Origin: Pedobacter duraquae | GTDB lineage: Bacteria > Bacteroidota > Bacteroidia > Sphingobacteriales > Sphingobacteriaceae | Assembly (NCBI RefSeq): GCF_004362245.1 | Contig: NZ_SNWM01000002.1 | Location: 186,001-250,000, forward strand | DNA: 64,000 nt | Reading direction: 5' to 3' | Part shown: one piece after another, positions 35,046-45,858 of the stretch | Layout of the letters: each line of letters opens with the position of its first letter | How positions within the stretch are numbered: the stretch's first letter is position 1 | Made by a program: the position numbers and the translations under genes | Notes under the pieces: model-generated | The model's database searches: none | What the model was told of the DNA's origin: nothing | What the model saw: the letters and a program-made list of their open reading frames with translations, nothing else

Positions 35046-35786
35046 TCATTTTTTCTTTTGGGCATCCGCCACCTTTTTTAATACTAGTTGGCCATCTTCT
35101 GCTTCCTTTTTCCCCACCAGGTTGGCTACAATGTCCAGCATCTGTGTCAACTGCGGTACTGTCAATCCATTATACATACTTAAACCCAGGTGTCCTTGCA
35201 ACTGTGATTCTACCCCTCCAAGACTGGTTAATGCAGAAACGGTTACTAGTTCTCTATCCTGATAGCTGAGTACCCCACGACTAAAGATGTCTGCAAAAAG
35301 ATGTTCTTTCAAAAACACTTCGATCACAGGCACAACTACAGCATAGCCCGCTTTAGTATTGCCTTCGGCCTTCCCACTCAATTTTTCCAGATTTGCTTTA
35401 CCGAGCTCATAACGGTTTGCGGTGCTATCCAGTGCCAGGGGTTGTGGCCCAACAGGATCATTAATGCCTTTGGCTATACGTTCATCCATCGTCTTTTTCA
35501 AAGAATTTATGGCGTTCAAACTTCTCGGGAAACCCGCATAAGCCGCCAACTGTACCAGAATCTCTTTAACTTCATTGATCGTCAGACCTGCATCCAGACC
35601 TTTTCCAATTTCAGGGGCAAGCGCCTGTTGGTTTCCCTTTGCAGTCAGTGCTGATATTGCTACAATAGCACGTTGCCGTTTATTTAACTGATCATCTACT
35701 GATTTAATATCTTCTGCGGAAACTGGGTTTACTCCGGCAATGATGCTTAGGAGAACCAGCACCATACACCTGCTCTGTTTTTTCAT
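35046..35786 (-). CDS. Exported carboxymuconolactone decarboxylase-like protein (two CMD domains)
   Basis: 246 residues with signal peptide (MVLVLLSIIAGVNPVSAED). Two CMD/AhpD-type helical domains, about 30-110 (RAIVAISALTAKGNQQAL, EILVQLAAYAGFPRSLN) and 150-240 (RELVTVSALTSLGG). The CxxC found in AhpD is absent, so peroxidase reductant activity of that kind is unlikely. The exported double-CMD form often accompanies cupins and aldo/keto reductases in Bacteroidota. Middle gene of the operon. Confidence 0.85.
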   Translation of the reverse strand: MKKQSRCMVLVLLSIIAGVNPVSAEDIKSVDDQLNKRQRAIVAISALTAKGNQQALAPEIGKGLDAGLTINEVKEILVQLAAYAGFPRSLNAINSLKKTMDERIAKGINDPVGPQPLALDSTANRYELGKANLEKLSGKAEGNTKAGYAVVVPVIEVFLKEHLFADIFSRGVLSYQDRELVTVSALTSLGGVESQLQGHLGLSMYNGLTVPQLTQMLDIVANLVGKKEAEDGQLVLKKVADAQKKK

Positions 35787-35811
35787 GTGTGCTTTTTAAG
35801 GTGATTGCTGT

Positions 35812-36276
35812 TTATTTCTGAAGGTAAATCGCGTCCGTTACGTGCTCCAGCCAGGTTACAGCACCCTGGTCAACATTTGGGCCGATAGCCACATGCGTCA
35901 TGCCGCTATCTTCGGCAGCGCCATGCCAATGCTCCACGTTTGGCAGGCAACTGATAAAATCTCCTTTCAGGATTACCTTTTTTATCTTTCCCCGTTCCTG
36001 GTAATAACCTTTCCCCTCGGTCACCATTAACATTTGTCCGCCGGGATGTTTGTGCCATTTACTTCTTGCGCCGGCTTCAAAACTGACACTGCCTACAGAA
36101 CAGTTTAATGCAGTTTTCGCATCGGTATACATCTTTACCGAAACGGCTCCAATAAAATTTCCGTTTGCTTTTCCGTATTTCGATACAACCTCATTTTGTT
36201 GCTGAGCATCTGCATTGATACAAACTCCGGTAACCAATATTAAAATGCCTAGAGCACTATTGACTAATTTTCCCAT
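35812..36276 (-). CDS. Exported cupin-domain protein
   Basis: 154 residues with signal peptide (ALGILILVTGVCINADAQ). Cupin barrel with the metal-site motif WHKHPGGQMLMVTEGKGYY and the second motif GDFISCLPNVEHWHGA, giving His/His/Glu-type and His ligands. A cytosolic relative without signal is at 54816. First gene of the operon; operator C lies 60 bases upstream. Catalytic role unknown. Confidence 0.88.
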   Translation of the reverse strand: MGKLVNSALGILILVTGVCINADAQQQNEVVSKYGKANGNFIGAVSVKMYTDAKTALNCSVGSVSFEAGARSKWHKHPGGQMLMVTEGKGYYQERGKIKKVILKGDFISCLPNVEHWHGAAEDSGMTHVAIGPNVDQGAVTWLEHVTDAIYLQK

Positions 36277-36335
36277 ATCATTATATTATATATAAAAACG
36301 ATGATTACAAATATGCAGGGAATAAATTTCTGTTA

Positions 36336-36374
36336 GTTATATGTATTACTGAACTTTCTACCAAAATCACTGAT
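36336..36374 (-). promoter_or_regulatory. AraC-type bipartite operator, copy C (cupin-CMD-araC operon)
   Basis: Minus strand: CAGT (36372) - N6 - GGTA (36362) - N7 - CAGTAATACATAT (36351). CATATTTG at 36315-36308 begins 36 bases after the second CAGT. Confidence 0.8.
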
Positions 36375-36425
36375 CTGGTTCGGACAAGCCCGCCAAAGCA
36401 TCGCACAACTGCCATTTCAAAATAT

Positions 36426-36464
36426 TTCGGTGAAATTGGTATACTAAACAGTAATTTGTATAAA
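36426..36464 (+). promoter_or_regulatory. AraC-type bipartite operator, copy D (hydrolase-araC operon)
   Basis: CGGT (36428) - N6 - GGTA (36438) - N7 - CAGTAATTTGTAT (36449). GATCTTTG at 36486-36493 starts 37 bases after the second half. Divergent to copy C. Confidence 0.8.
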
Positions 36465-36535
36465 CATTTCGATTTACGAACTTTAGATCTTTGTATTTCA
36501 ATTACCAATCTCTGAATCATTTATCAATACAAAAT

Positions 36536-37636
36536 ATGAACAGCGGCTACTTTAAAAACACATCTAATTGTAGTGCCTTTTTATGCCTCATCCTGATTTC
36601 AGTACTGACGTATTCCTGCCGTGCAACAAAAGGTAAGGAACAGGCAAACCTGATTACTATCCGGCAACAGGGAAGTTTCGCCGTAGGTGGCTCAGTGATT
36701 AAGAACGCAGGCACATTTGATCCGATCAAACGCACGCCAGCGGGTCAGAGCTACCATGGTGACCACGCTTATGTGAATTTTCAAATCCCTGACAAGGCGC
36801 GCAAGTTGCCTTTGGTTTTCTGGCATGGAATCGGTCAGTTTTCAAAAACATGGGAGAGCACACCAGACGGAAGAGATGGCTTTCAAAACATATTCTTAAA
36901 ACGTAAATTCAGCGTTTACCTGATTGATCAGCCGCGCAGAGGAAATGCTGGAAGAAGCACAGTATCAGCTACCATCAACCCTACCCCAGATGAACAACAG
37001 TGGTTCAATATATTCAGGGTAGGTGTATGGCCGAATTATTATCCCGGAGTGCAGTTTGCTAAGGATGAAGAAACTTTAAATCAGTATTTCAGGCAGATTA
37101 CCCCTAATATTGGTGATTTTGACAACAGGGTTATTACAGACGCCGCTTCCGCACTATTCACTAAAATCGGTCAGGGCATATTGGTTACTCATTCACATTC
37201 CGGAGGATTTGGTTGGGAAACAGCTATAAAAAACGCCAATATAATGGCAATCGTATCCTATGAGCCTGGAAGTGGATTTATCTTCCCTGAAGGTGAAATG
37301 CCAAAGCCAATTGCCAGTTCTGCGGGTGAACTTACCGCTGCTACAATGCCTATGCAGGATTTTATGAAGTTAACAAAGATTCCGATTATCATTTATTATG
37401 GGGATAATATTCCCGCAAAACAGATCGCCGAACCGGGTGCCGATGGATGGCGCGCGCGACTTGAGATGGCGAGGTTATGGAGGGATGTGGTGAACAAGCA
37501 TGGTGGCGATGTCACTGTAGTTCATCTACCTGAAATCGGAATCAAAGGCAATACACACTTCCCCTTCTCAGATTTAAACAATATCCAGATCGCAGATCTG
37601 ATGTCGGCATTTTTAAAACAGAAAGGGCTGGATTAG
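36536..37636 (+). CDS. Lipoprotein alpha/beta hydrolase
   Basis: 366 residues from ATG 36536; the in-frame extension to 36491 would overlap the promoter box. Lipoprotein signal (LCLILISVLTYSC). Alpha/beta hydrolase with oxyanion region LVFWHGIGQ, nucleophile in VTHSHSGGFG and C-terminal His in GNTHFPFSD. Resembles bacterial epoxide-hydrolase/lipase-like exported esterases. Seven bases upstream of araC paralogue 2, same operon, controlled by operator D. Confidence 0.82.
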   Translation: MNSGYFKNTSNCSAFLCLILISVLTYSCRATKGKEQANLITIRQQGSFAVGGSVIKNAGTFDPIKRTPAGQSYHGDHAYVNFQIPDKARKLPLVFWHGIGQFSKTWESTPDGRDGFQNIFLKRKFSVYLIDQPRRGNAGRSTVSATINPTPDEQQWFNIFRVGVWPNYYPGVQFAKDEETLNQYFRQITPNIGDFDNRVITDAASALFTKIGQGILVTHSHSGGFGWETAIKNANIMAIVSYEPGSGFIFPEGEMPKPIASSAGELTAATMPMQDFMKLTKIPIIIYYGDNIPAKQIAEPGADGWRARLEMARLWRDVVNKHGGDVTVVHLPEIGIKGNTHFPFSDLNNIQIADLMSAFLKQKGLD

Positions 37637-37642
37637 CGTATC

Positions 37643-38551
37643 ATGGAAGAGATTATCAGGATAGACAATATCACAGCATACAACAAATTGCGGGGCGTAG
37701 ACACCTTACATCCCCTGGTTACGGTGATCGACGTATCCAAGGTGAAGCAGCTTTCTCCTGGCACTTACAACTTCAACCTGTACTGCATTTATTTGAAGGA
37801 ACTGAAATGCGGCGCTTTGCTGTATGGCAGAAGTCAGTATGACTATGAGGAAGGTACTTTCCTGGCGATCGGTCCAGGGCAGGTAATCGGCATCCCTGAG
37901 GCAGCGATCGTTCCTGAGCCTAAGGGATGGGCACTCTTGTTTCATCCTGACTTTCTAAAAGGAAACCCGCTTGAAAGCCACATCCTGAACTATAGCTTCT
38001 TCTCTTATGAGATCAATGAAGCATTGCATGTATCCAAAATGGAACGTCAGGTTGTTTCGGGGTGTTTTCACAAGATCCAGCATGAACTAAGGCACGACCT
38101 CGATAAGCATAGCCGAAAACTAATTACTGCAAATATAGAACTGCTGCTTAGCTATTGCGCCAGATTTTACGACAGGCAATTTATCTCACGGGATTATTTG
38201 AACAATACCATCATTCAGAAGTTTGACCGCTTATTGCATGACTATTTCTTCTCCGACCGACCAAAGGAAGCTGGCCTTCCCACTGTCGCTTATTGTGCGG
38301 CAGAACTGCGGTTATCGGCAAATTATTTTGGCGATCTCATCAAAAAAGAAACCGGAAAGACAGCGCAGGAGCTTATCCACAACAAGATAATTGAACTGGC
38401 TAAAGAGCGGGTCTTAGATCCTGGAGTCAATATTTCGGACGTGGCGTACACGCTTGGTTTTAAATACCCCCAGCACTTCACACGGCTTTTTAAAGAAAAT
38501 GCCGGGGTCACACCCATGGAATATCGCCTGTCAAATTATTCCAGAAATTAA
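37643..38551 (+). CDS. AraC-family transcriptional regulator, paralogue 2
   Basis: 302 residues. Sensing domain with DYEEGTFLAIGPGQVIG, HTH 1 RLSANYFGDLIKKETGKTA, HTH 2 TLGFKYPQHFTRLFKENAG, ending TPMEYRL. Closely related over its full length to paralogues 1 and 3. It lies directly behind the lipoprotein hydrolase under operator D, which implies autoregulation, and directly in front of the second molybdo-enzyme operon. Confidence 0.92.
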   Translation: MEEIIRIDNITAYNKLRGVDTLHPLVTVIDVSKVKQLSPGTYNFNLYCIYLKELKCGALLYGRSQYDYEEGTFLAIGPGQVIGIPEAAIVPEPKGWALLFHPDFLKGNPLESHILNYSFFSYEINEALHVSKMERQVVSGCFHKIQHELRHDLDKHSRKLITANIELLLSYCARFYDRQFISRDYLNNTIIQKFDRLLHDYFFSDRPKEAGLPTVAYCAAELRLSANYFGDLIKKETGKTAQELIHNKIIELAKERVLDPGVNISDVAYTLGFKYPQHFTRLFKENAGVTPMEYRLSNYSRN

Positions 38552-38563
38552 GCTGAAGTTGAG

Positions 38564-38605
38564 GAGTTACCAATTTTACTGATTGCCTACCAAAATCACT
38601 GTTCA
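38564..38605. promoter_or_regulatory. AraC-type operator, copy E, reversed
   Basis: Two direct copies of TACC-N6-ACTG begin at 38568 and 38588 (period 20 instead of 21). It matches the other operators in the opposite orientation: no minus-strand gene follows and no -7 box lies at the standard distance on that side. Downstream on the plus strand TATATTAG (38630-38637) could be the -7 box of the second molybdo-enzyme operon. Confidence 0.55.
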
Positions 38606-38675
38606 GAAACTATTCAGTGCCATTTTCGGTATATTAGATCAAGAGCAACATGCATCAAAGCATTTAATAAAATAT

Positions 38676-39149
38676 ATGATTTCATTAAACATCAACGACA
38701 AAACCTACCAGATCGACGCAGATCGTGATATGCCCCTGTTATGGGCAATCAGGGATCTTGTCGGTCTTACCGGCACAAAGTTTGGCTGTGGTGTCGCTCA
38801 ATGCGGCGCCTGCGTAGTTCACCTGAACGGAGAAGCGGTCAGATCCTGCGTAACTAAGGTTGGCCGTGCGGAAGGACAGAAAGTACTGACCATTGAAGGC
38901 CTTTCTGAACATAATGACCATCCATTGCAGCTCGCCTGGAATGAAATTAGCGTTCCGCAATGCGGATACTGTCATTCCGGACAATTGATGTCTGCGGCAG
39001 TACTGTTGAGAGAAAATCCAAACCCATCAGATGAAGATATTGACCATGCGATGGCGGGCAATATCTGCAGATGCGGCACCTACCCAAGAATACGCAAGGC
39101 AATCCACATGGCTGCTGAACTTCAGAAACAGAAAGAGACTACAGAATGA
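38676..39149 (+). CDS. 2Fe-2S subunit of xanthine dehydrogenase-family oxidoreductase 2
   Basis: 157 residues from ATG 38676 ([11 protein letters not shown]), aligned with the paralogue at 29845; a TTG at 38583 would read through the operator and is rejected. Cluster motifs: [33 protein letters not shown]. First gene of an operon small-cytochrome-large-moaA, a different order from operon 1. Overlaps the cytochrome gene by 4 bases. Confidence 0.92.
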   Translation: MISLNINDKTYQIDADRDMPLLWAIRDLVGLTGTKFGCGVAQCGACVVHLNGEAVRSCVTKVGRAEGQKVLTIEGLSEHNDHPLQLAWNEISVPQCGYCHSGQLMSAAVLLRENPNPSDEDIDHAMAGNICRCGTYPRIRKAIHMAAELQKQKETTE

Positions 39150-39793
39150 AATCGACAATAAACCAACTAATTACTAAGCACTGGGCAGTTTTTAGACTCA
39201 TAGGTGTAATGGGTATTATGCTTTGCCTGGTAAGCCTGATGTCACTTGCATCAAACACCGGAAACAAAGCGGAGGTCTCCACAGCTACACTTGTAGTAAA
39301 GAAAGACAGCGTTGCTTCCGTGGCCGCTTTTAAAAAAGTCTACAGAGTACTGATGAGCCCGAGGTGTATGAATTGTCACCCTGCGGGCGACGTTCCACTT
39401 CAGGGCGATGATAGTCACCTACATACCATGTCGCCGCAACGCGGCCTGGAGGGTAAAGGTGTTTATGCGATGAAATGTAGCAATTGCCATCAGCCTACCA
39501 ATACACCGGGAAAAAACACCCCACCGGGAAATCCGAACTGGCATCTGCCTCCGGCAAACATGAAAATGGTTTTTGAAGGGCGCACAGCTCATCAGCTGGC
39601 AAAACAACTGATGGATCCAAAGCAGAATGGCAATAAAGACATGAAGAAGCTGATCGAACATGCTGATGACGGACTGGTACTTGCCGGATGGAATCCTGGA
39701 GAAGGCAGAACATTACCGCCGATGAGCCATGCAGAATTCAAGAAAGCCTGGCTTACCTGGCTGAGCACCGGTGCTTATGCGCCAAAGAAATAA
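39146..39793 (+). CDS. Di-heme c-type cytochrome 2
   Basis: 215 residues, N-terminal hydrophobic segment ([18 protein letters not shown]) and heme sites CMNCH and CSNCH. The sequence from [18 protein letters not shown] onward is almost the same as the protein at 29237, including QGDDSHLH and HPAGDVPL. Expected to accept electrons from the Mo/FeS enzyme in the periplasm. ATGA overlap with the 2Fe-2S subunit gene. Confidence 0.85.
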   Translation: MKSTINQLITKHWAVFRLIGVMGIMLCLVSLMSLASNTGNKAEVSTATLVVKKDSVASVAAFKKVYRVLMSPRCMNCHPAGDVPLQGDDSHLHTMSPQRGLEGKGVYAMKCSNCHQPTNTPGKNTPPGNPNWHLPPANMKMVFEGRTAHQLAKQLMDPKQNGNKDMKKLIEHADDGLVLAGWNPGEGRTLPPMSHAEFKKAWLTWLSTGAYAPKK

Positions 39794-39823
39794 CAAGATT
39801 CACTGGAATAAACGACATATATA

Positions 39824-41986
39824 ATGAGCACCGAACAAGTTTCCAGAAGAAATTTCCTGCGCATGACCAGTGTGGCAGGTACAGCACTTTGTCTGGGTTT
39901 TTATTTTCCCTCCAGCGCAGAAGAAGCTGAAATTATCAATGCAGGCATCGCCGATGGCATCAAGGATTTTGAAATGAATGCCTGGATCCACATTAATGTG
40001 GATGGGAAGGTGACCATATTTAATCACCGTGCGGAGATGGGTCAGGGATCCTACCAATCCGTACCCCAGATTATTGCAGAGGAACTCGAAGTCAACATGA
40101 AAGACATTGATATCCGCTTTGCTCAGGGCGATAGGAAAAAATACGGCAACCAGGTAACGGGTGGTAGTTCTACCATCAGAACGTCCTACAAAAACTTATT
40201 AAAACTCAGTGCTACTGCACGGGAAATGCTCATCCTCGCTGCCGCTAACAAATGGGGCGTTACAGCACAGGAATGTTTCGCCGAAGCTGGGCACGTAATT
40301 CACAAGCCCAGTGGAAAGAAATTCCATTATGGAGAACTGGTGGTAGATGCGTCTAAGCTAACTGCACCCGCAAATATTGTCCTTAAGGAGCGCTCAGCCT
40401 ACAAGCTGATTGGAAAGCCGCTAAAAAGACAGGATACACCTATGAAAACAGATGGCAGTGCCATCTTTGGTCTGGACAAAAAACTGCCGGGTATGAAGTA
40501 TGCTGCAGTAGAACGAAGTCCGCGCCTTCATGGAAAGATCGTAAGCTATGATGCCACGGCGGCGCTAAAAGTGCCGGGGGTACAAAAAGTATTTAAGGTA
40601 CGCATGGGCGTATTTACCATATTCCGCGAAGGTGTTGTTGTGGTAGCCAATTCTACCTGGGCCGCCCTGCAGGGTAAAAAATTATTAAAGGTTACCTGGG
40701 ATGACAGCGGCTTTGAACACATCAGTTCGCCGGTCATTTTCGAGCGCCAGCAACAGGCACTCCAGAAAGAAGAAGGACTGTTCCTGAAAAAACAGGGGGA
40801 TCCCGACGCCGCCGTTGCTGCAGGAAAAAAGACACTCGACCTGGTATACCAGACACCATACCAGTCGCACAGCGCCATGGAACCCTTAAACTGCGTGGCG
40901 CATTATCAGGGCGACAAAGTGGAGATCTGGGGACCAATACAGGCACCTGAATGGGTTCAGGATTACATCAGCGCACAACTGCAGTTGCCCCTGGAAAAAG
41001 TAATTATCAATATGACTTTTCTAGGCGGTGGTTTTGGCAGAAAGGCTTTCATGGACTATCCACATGAGGCTGCGCTGATTTCTAAGGAGATTGGTGCACC
41101 TGTTCAGGTAGTCTGGACACGTGAAGATGATGCAACCCAGGGCCCTTACCGTCCTGGAATCAGTTACAGATGTCAGGCTTCCGTGGAAGAAGGCGAAATT
41201 AAAGCTTTGAAATTCCGAATGGCGGGCCAGAATAATGACCAGTGGCGCTCAGGAAAAAAATTAACTACAGCAAACAGAAGTACCTCAGAAGGATTTTTAG
41301 CACCTTATTACAAAAGTATTCCGAATATCAGCTTCGCTGAGGTTCAGTTTGAAACGCCGATTCCTACTATGTGGTGGCGATCTGTATATGCCTCTACAAA
41401 TGGTTTTGCTTATGAGAGCTTCTTGGATGAGGTGGCACATGCCGCAGCGCAGGATCCTATGGACCTCAGACGTAAATACCTTCAGGATGAAAGATCACAG
41501 AAACTGATTGATAAAATTGAAGAGGTATCGGGCTGGAAAAAACGGAATAAGAACGAAGGATATGGCGTAGCTATTACTGAATGCTTTGCCAGCACGGTAG
41601 CCCAGGTTGTCAAAGTTTCAAAAGACAACAACGGAAAAGTCAAAATTGATCAGGTTTGGGCGGTGATGGACTGTGGCTGGTATGTCAATCCGGATATCAT
41701 CAAAGCACAGGTGGAAGGAAGTATTGTAATGGCCCTTGGGGCAGCAACTATCCACGAAATCACCTTTAAAGATGGTATGGTAGAACAGCGGAATTTCTAT
41801 AATTACAAAATGCCCAGGATTACGGACATCCCTCCTATTGAAGTTTTTGTAATGGACAATACTGAAAATGCAGGTGGTGTTGGCGAACCGGGTTTACCAG
41901 CTTTTGCCCCGGCGTTAACCAATGCCATTTTTGACCTGACCGGTAAGCGCATCCGGAAATTACCATTTGATATGGCAAGCGTATAA
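39824..41986 (+). CDS. Mo-binding subunit of periplasmic xanthine dehydrogenase-family oxidoreductase 2
   Basis: 720 residues. N-terminal Tat signal SRRNFLRMTSVAGTALCLG. Mo-cofactor motifs QVTGGSSTIRTS, LGGGFGRKAF and catalytic GVGEPGLPAF. It diverges clearly from the large subunit of operon 1 (759 residues with a different catalytic-loop context), so the two likely differ in substrate. Lies 30 bases after the cytochrome gene and 18 bases before moaA. Confidence 0.92.
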   Translation: MSTEQVSRRNFLRMTSVAGTALCLGFYFPSSAEEAEIINAGIADGIKDFEMNAWIHINVDGKVTIFNHRAEMGQGSYQSVPQIIAEELEVNMKDIDIRFAQGDRKKYGNQVTGGSSTIRTSYKNLLKLSATAREMLILAAANKWGVTAQECFAEAGHVIHKPSGKKFHYGELVVDASKLTAPANIVLKERSAYKLIGKPLKRQDTPMKTDGSAIFGLDKKLPGMKYAAVERSPRLHGKIVSYDATAALKVPGVQKVFKVRMGVFTIFREGVVVVANSTWAALQGKKLLKVTWDDSGFEHISSPVIFERQQQALQKEEGLFLKKQGDPDAAVAAGKKTLDLVYQTPYQSHSAMEPLNCVAHYQGDKVEIWGPIQAPEWVQDYISAQLQLPLEKVIINMTFLGGGFGRKAFMDYPHEAALISKEIGAPVQVVWTREDDATQGPYRPGISYRCQASVEEGEIKALKFRMAGQNNDQWRSGKKLTTANRSTSEGFLAPYYKSIPNISFAEVQFETPIPTMWWRSVYASTNGFAYESFLDEVAHAAAQDPMDLRRKYLQDERSQKLIDKIEEVSGWKKRNKNEGYGVAITECFASTVAQVVKVSKDNNGKVKIDQVWAVMDCGWYVNPDIIKAQVEGSIVMALGAATIHEITFKDGMVEQRNFYNYKMPRITDIPPIEVFVMDNTENAGGVGEPGLPAFAPALTNAIFDLTGKRIRKLPFDMASV

Positions 41987-42004
41987 ACAGATAAAAACAA
42001 TTTG

Positions 42005-42985
42005 ATGATAGCAGACTCGTTTGGAAGAATTCATGATTATTTGCGCATATCACTTACAGATAACTGCAATTTCCGTTGCTTTTATTGTATGCCCGAAGAG
42101 TCGTACGATTTCAGTCCGGCATCAAAGTTGATGCAAACTGACGAGATTCTCAGGCTTGCGGAAATCTTTGTAGCACAGGGCGTTAAAAAAATCCGGCTCA
42201 CTGGCGGGGAACCGCTGGTGCGTAAGGATGCTCCTGCCATCATTAGCGCGCTGGGTAAATTGCCGGTCGAACTGGTGATCACTACCAACGGTACTCGCAT
42301 TGCCGAGCTGCTTCCTGTGTTTAAGGAGGCCGGGATCAAAAGCATCAATGTGAGCCTTGACACGCTGCAACAGGATAAGTTTATGCTGATTACCCGCCGT
42401 GATGTCTTTCAGCAGGTGCGCAGCAACATCGAACTGCTGCTCAGCGAAAACATCACCGTCAAGATCAATATGGTGGTAATGAAAGGCCTGAATGACAATG
42501 AAATCCTGGACTTTATTGCCTGGACCAGGGATCAGCCTTTGCAGATCCGTTTCATCGAATTTATGCCATTTAGCGGCAACAAATGGACCAGCAATAAAAT
42601 GTTCTCCCTTCAGGAAATCCTGAATCGGGTTGCTGAGCAATATACGGTGATACCCCTTGAAGGATCGCTTCATGATACTGCCAAACATTTTAAGATACCT
42701 GGGCATAAGGGCTCATTTGCCATCATCAGTACCATGACTGCGCCCTTCTGCAGCACCTGTAACCGGATGCGGCTGACCGCCGATGGTAAACTTAAAAACT
42801 GTCTGTTCTCAGATGGGGAGATGGATTTACTTGGTCCGCTTCGGAATCAACAGGATGTTTTGCCATTGATCAAAGCCTGTATCTGGAGCAAAAAGAAAGA
42901 ACTCGGGGGGCAGCTCAAAAGTCATTTTGAGGAACTCGATGCTGATCGCATAAACAACAGAACTATGATTAGCATAGGCGGTTAA
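42005..42985 (+). CDS. moaA: GTP 3',8-cyclase MoaA
   Basis: 326 residues from ATG 42005 (a TTG precedes it). Radical-SAM cluster CNFRCFYC near the N-terminus, GGEPLVRKD, second 4Fe-4S cluster ligands in CSTCNRMRLT and KNCLF, and the conserved C-terminal Gly-Gly (SIGG). First step of molybdopterin synthesis in the cytoplasm. Its place at the end of a molybdo-enzyme operon couples cofactor supply to enzyme demand; other moa genes are not in the window. Confidence 0.95.
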   Translation: MIADSFGRIHDYLRISLTDNCNFRCFYCMPEESYDFSPASKLMQTDEILRLAEIFVAQGVKKIRLTGGEPLVRKDAPAIISALGKLPVELVITTNGTRIAELLPVFKEAGIKSINVSLDTLQQDKFMLITRRDVFQQVRSNIELLLSENITVKINMVVMKGLNDNEILDFIAWTRDQPLQIRFIEFMPFSGNKWTSNKMFSLQEILNRVAEQYTVIPLEGSLHDTAKHFKIPGHKGSFAIISTMTAPFCSTCNRMRLTADGKLKNCLFSDGEMDLLGPLRNQQDVLPLIKACIWSKKKELGGQLKSHFEELDADRINNRTMISIGG

Positions 42986-42999
42986 AACGCGGCAACAAA

Positions 43000-43038
43000 A
43001 TCAGTAATTTTGGTATCAAATACCGTAATCCATATAAG
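43000..43038 (+). promoter_or_regulatory. AraC-type bipartite operator, copy J (two aldo/keto reductases)
   Basis: CAGT (43002) - N6 - GGTA (43012) - N7 - CCGTAATCCATAT (43023). GAACTTTG at 43059-43066 begins 36 bases after the second half. Confidence 0.8.
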
Positions 43039-43060
43039 TTTTCAAGTGTTAATAAGCTGA

Positions 43061-44958
<1,898 letters not shown>

Positions 44959-44959
44959 C

Positions 44960-44990
44960 AAAAAGACCTCATTAAAAATGGGGTCTTTTT
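44960..44990. terminator. Intrinsic terminator
   Basis: AAAAAGACCTCAT pairs with ATGGGGTCTTTTT (one G-U pair) around a 5-base loop; between the convergent reductase and flavodoxin genes. Confidence 0.85.
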
Positions 44991-45005
44991 TATTTCCAGA
45001 ATATA

Positions 45006-45626
45006 TTAGTAACCTATTTTCTGTAACCAGGCCGCTATTTCTTGCTTAACCTGTACTTCCTTTTGACCCTCCATCACGAAGAGAACTCCGTCACGTTCTA
45101 TCCCACCTTTGGTAGTAAAACCTTCCAACACCTCACTGTCTGGACACAAGCTTTTTATGGTTTCGATTGTACTCCCGATTCCGTATCCCGCATTGCTGTT
45201 AAAAGGAATAATAGTCTTACCGCTTAGGTTATTGGCTTTCAAAAAGCTTTTCATCGGTGGCGGAAGCTGCATCCCCCAGGTAGGGAAACCCAAAAATATG
45301 ACATCATATTTTTCCAGGCTATCTATTTTCGTTTTTAAGGGAGGAAGAAAACCCGAAGCGTTTTCATCGGCAACCTGGGCTACGATAGCCTGGTAATTTG
45401 CGGGATAAGGTGTAACCAATTCCAATGGCACGAGGGTGCCCCCAACTTTCGCATGAATCATAGTTGCCAGCGCTTTCGTATTGTTGGTGCGGGAAAGGTA
45501 TACAATCAACACCTTTTTATCCTTTAACTCATTTTTTGTCTGCTCTGCCGGCTTTTGTGCCTTGGAACAGGCAGTGAAGCCCATCAACAGAACAACCATA
45601 GATAATCCCTGAAAAATATTTAACAT
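45006..45626 (-). CDS. Lipoprotein flavodoxin
   Basis: 206 residues from ATG 45626; the ORF extends to 45695 but that part overlaps the operator/promoter. Lipoprotein signal MLNIFQGLSMVVLLMGFTAC. Flavodoxin fold with the phosphate loop VLIVYLSRTNNTKALA, 50s loop FLGFPTWGMQLPPP and FNSNAGYGIGST. A membrane-attached periplasmic flavodoxin is unusual as FMN-dependent electron carriers are mostly cytosolic. Operator F lies 61-99 bases upstream. Confidence 0.88.
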   Translation of the reverse strand: MLNIFQGLSMVVLLMGFTACSKAQKPAEQTKNELKDKKVLIVYLSRTNNTKALATMIHAKVGGTLVPLELVTPYPANYQAIVAQVADENASGFLPPLKTKIDSLEKYDVIFLGFPTWGMQLPPPMKSFLKANNLSGKTIIPFNSNAGYGIGSTIETIKSLCPDSEVLEGFTTKGGIERDGVLFVMEGQKEVQVKQEIAAWLQKIGY

Positions 45627-45686
45627 ATCTGTTTTATTTAATAATGCTATTGACGTATTAAGATCCCGACAATTACGGAATCGGAA

Positions 45687-45725
45687 CTGATACATATTAC
45701 GGATTTTGCTACCATTTTTACTGAT
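45687..45725 (-). promoter_or_regulatory. AraC-type bipartite operator, copy F (flavodoxin gene)
   Basis: Minus strand: CAGT (45723) - N6 - GGTA (45713) - N7 - CCGTAATATGTAT (45702). GATCTTAA at 45665-45658 starts 37 bases after the second half. It may also affect the divergent receptor gene. Confidence 0.75.
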
Positions 45726-45858
45726 ATAACAGTTTTAAGTTAGGCCAATATTTATTATTGTAGTACAAAGACGCATCAGGAAAACAAAAGATGTTGTTTT
45801 AAGTTAGATAACATTAAGCCTGAAGCCGTGCTAACGCCTGTTTTATCCTGAAAAGCCA

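Noticed and set aside
38583..38675. N-terminal extension of the second 2Fe-2S subunit
   Set aside because: Starts with TTG, runs through the operator copy, and is absent from the paralogue at 29845.
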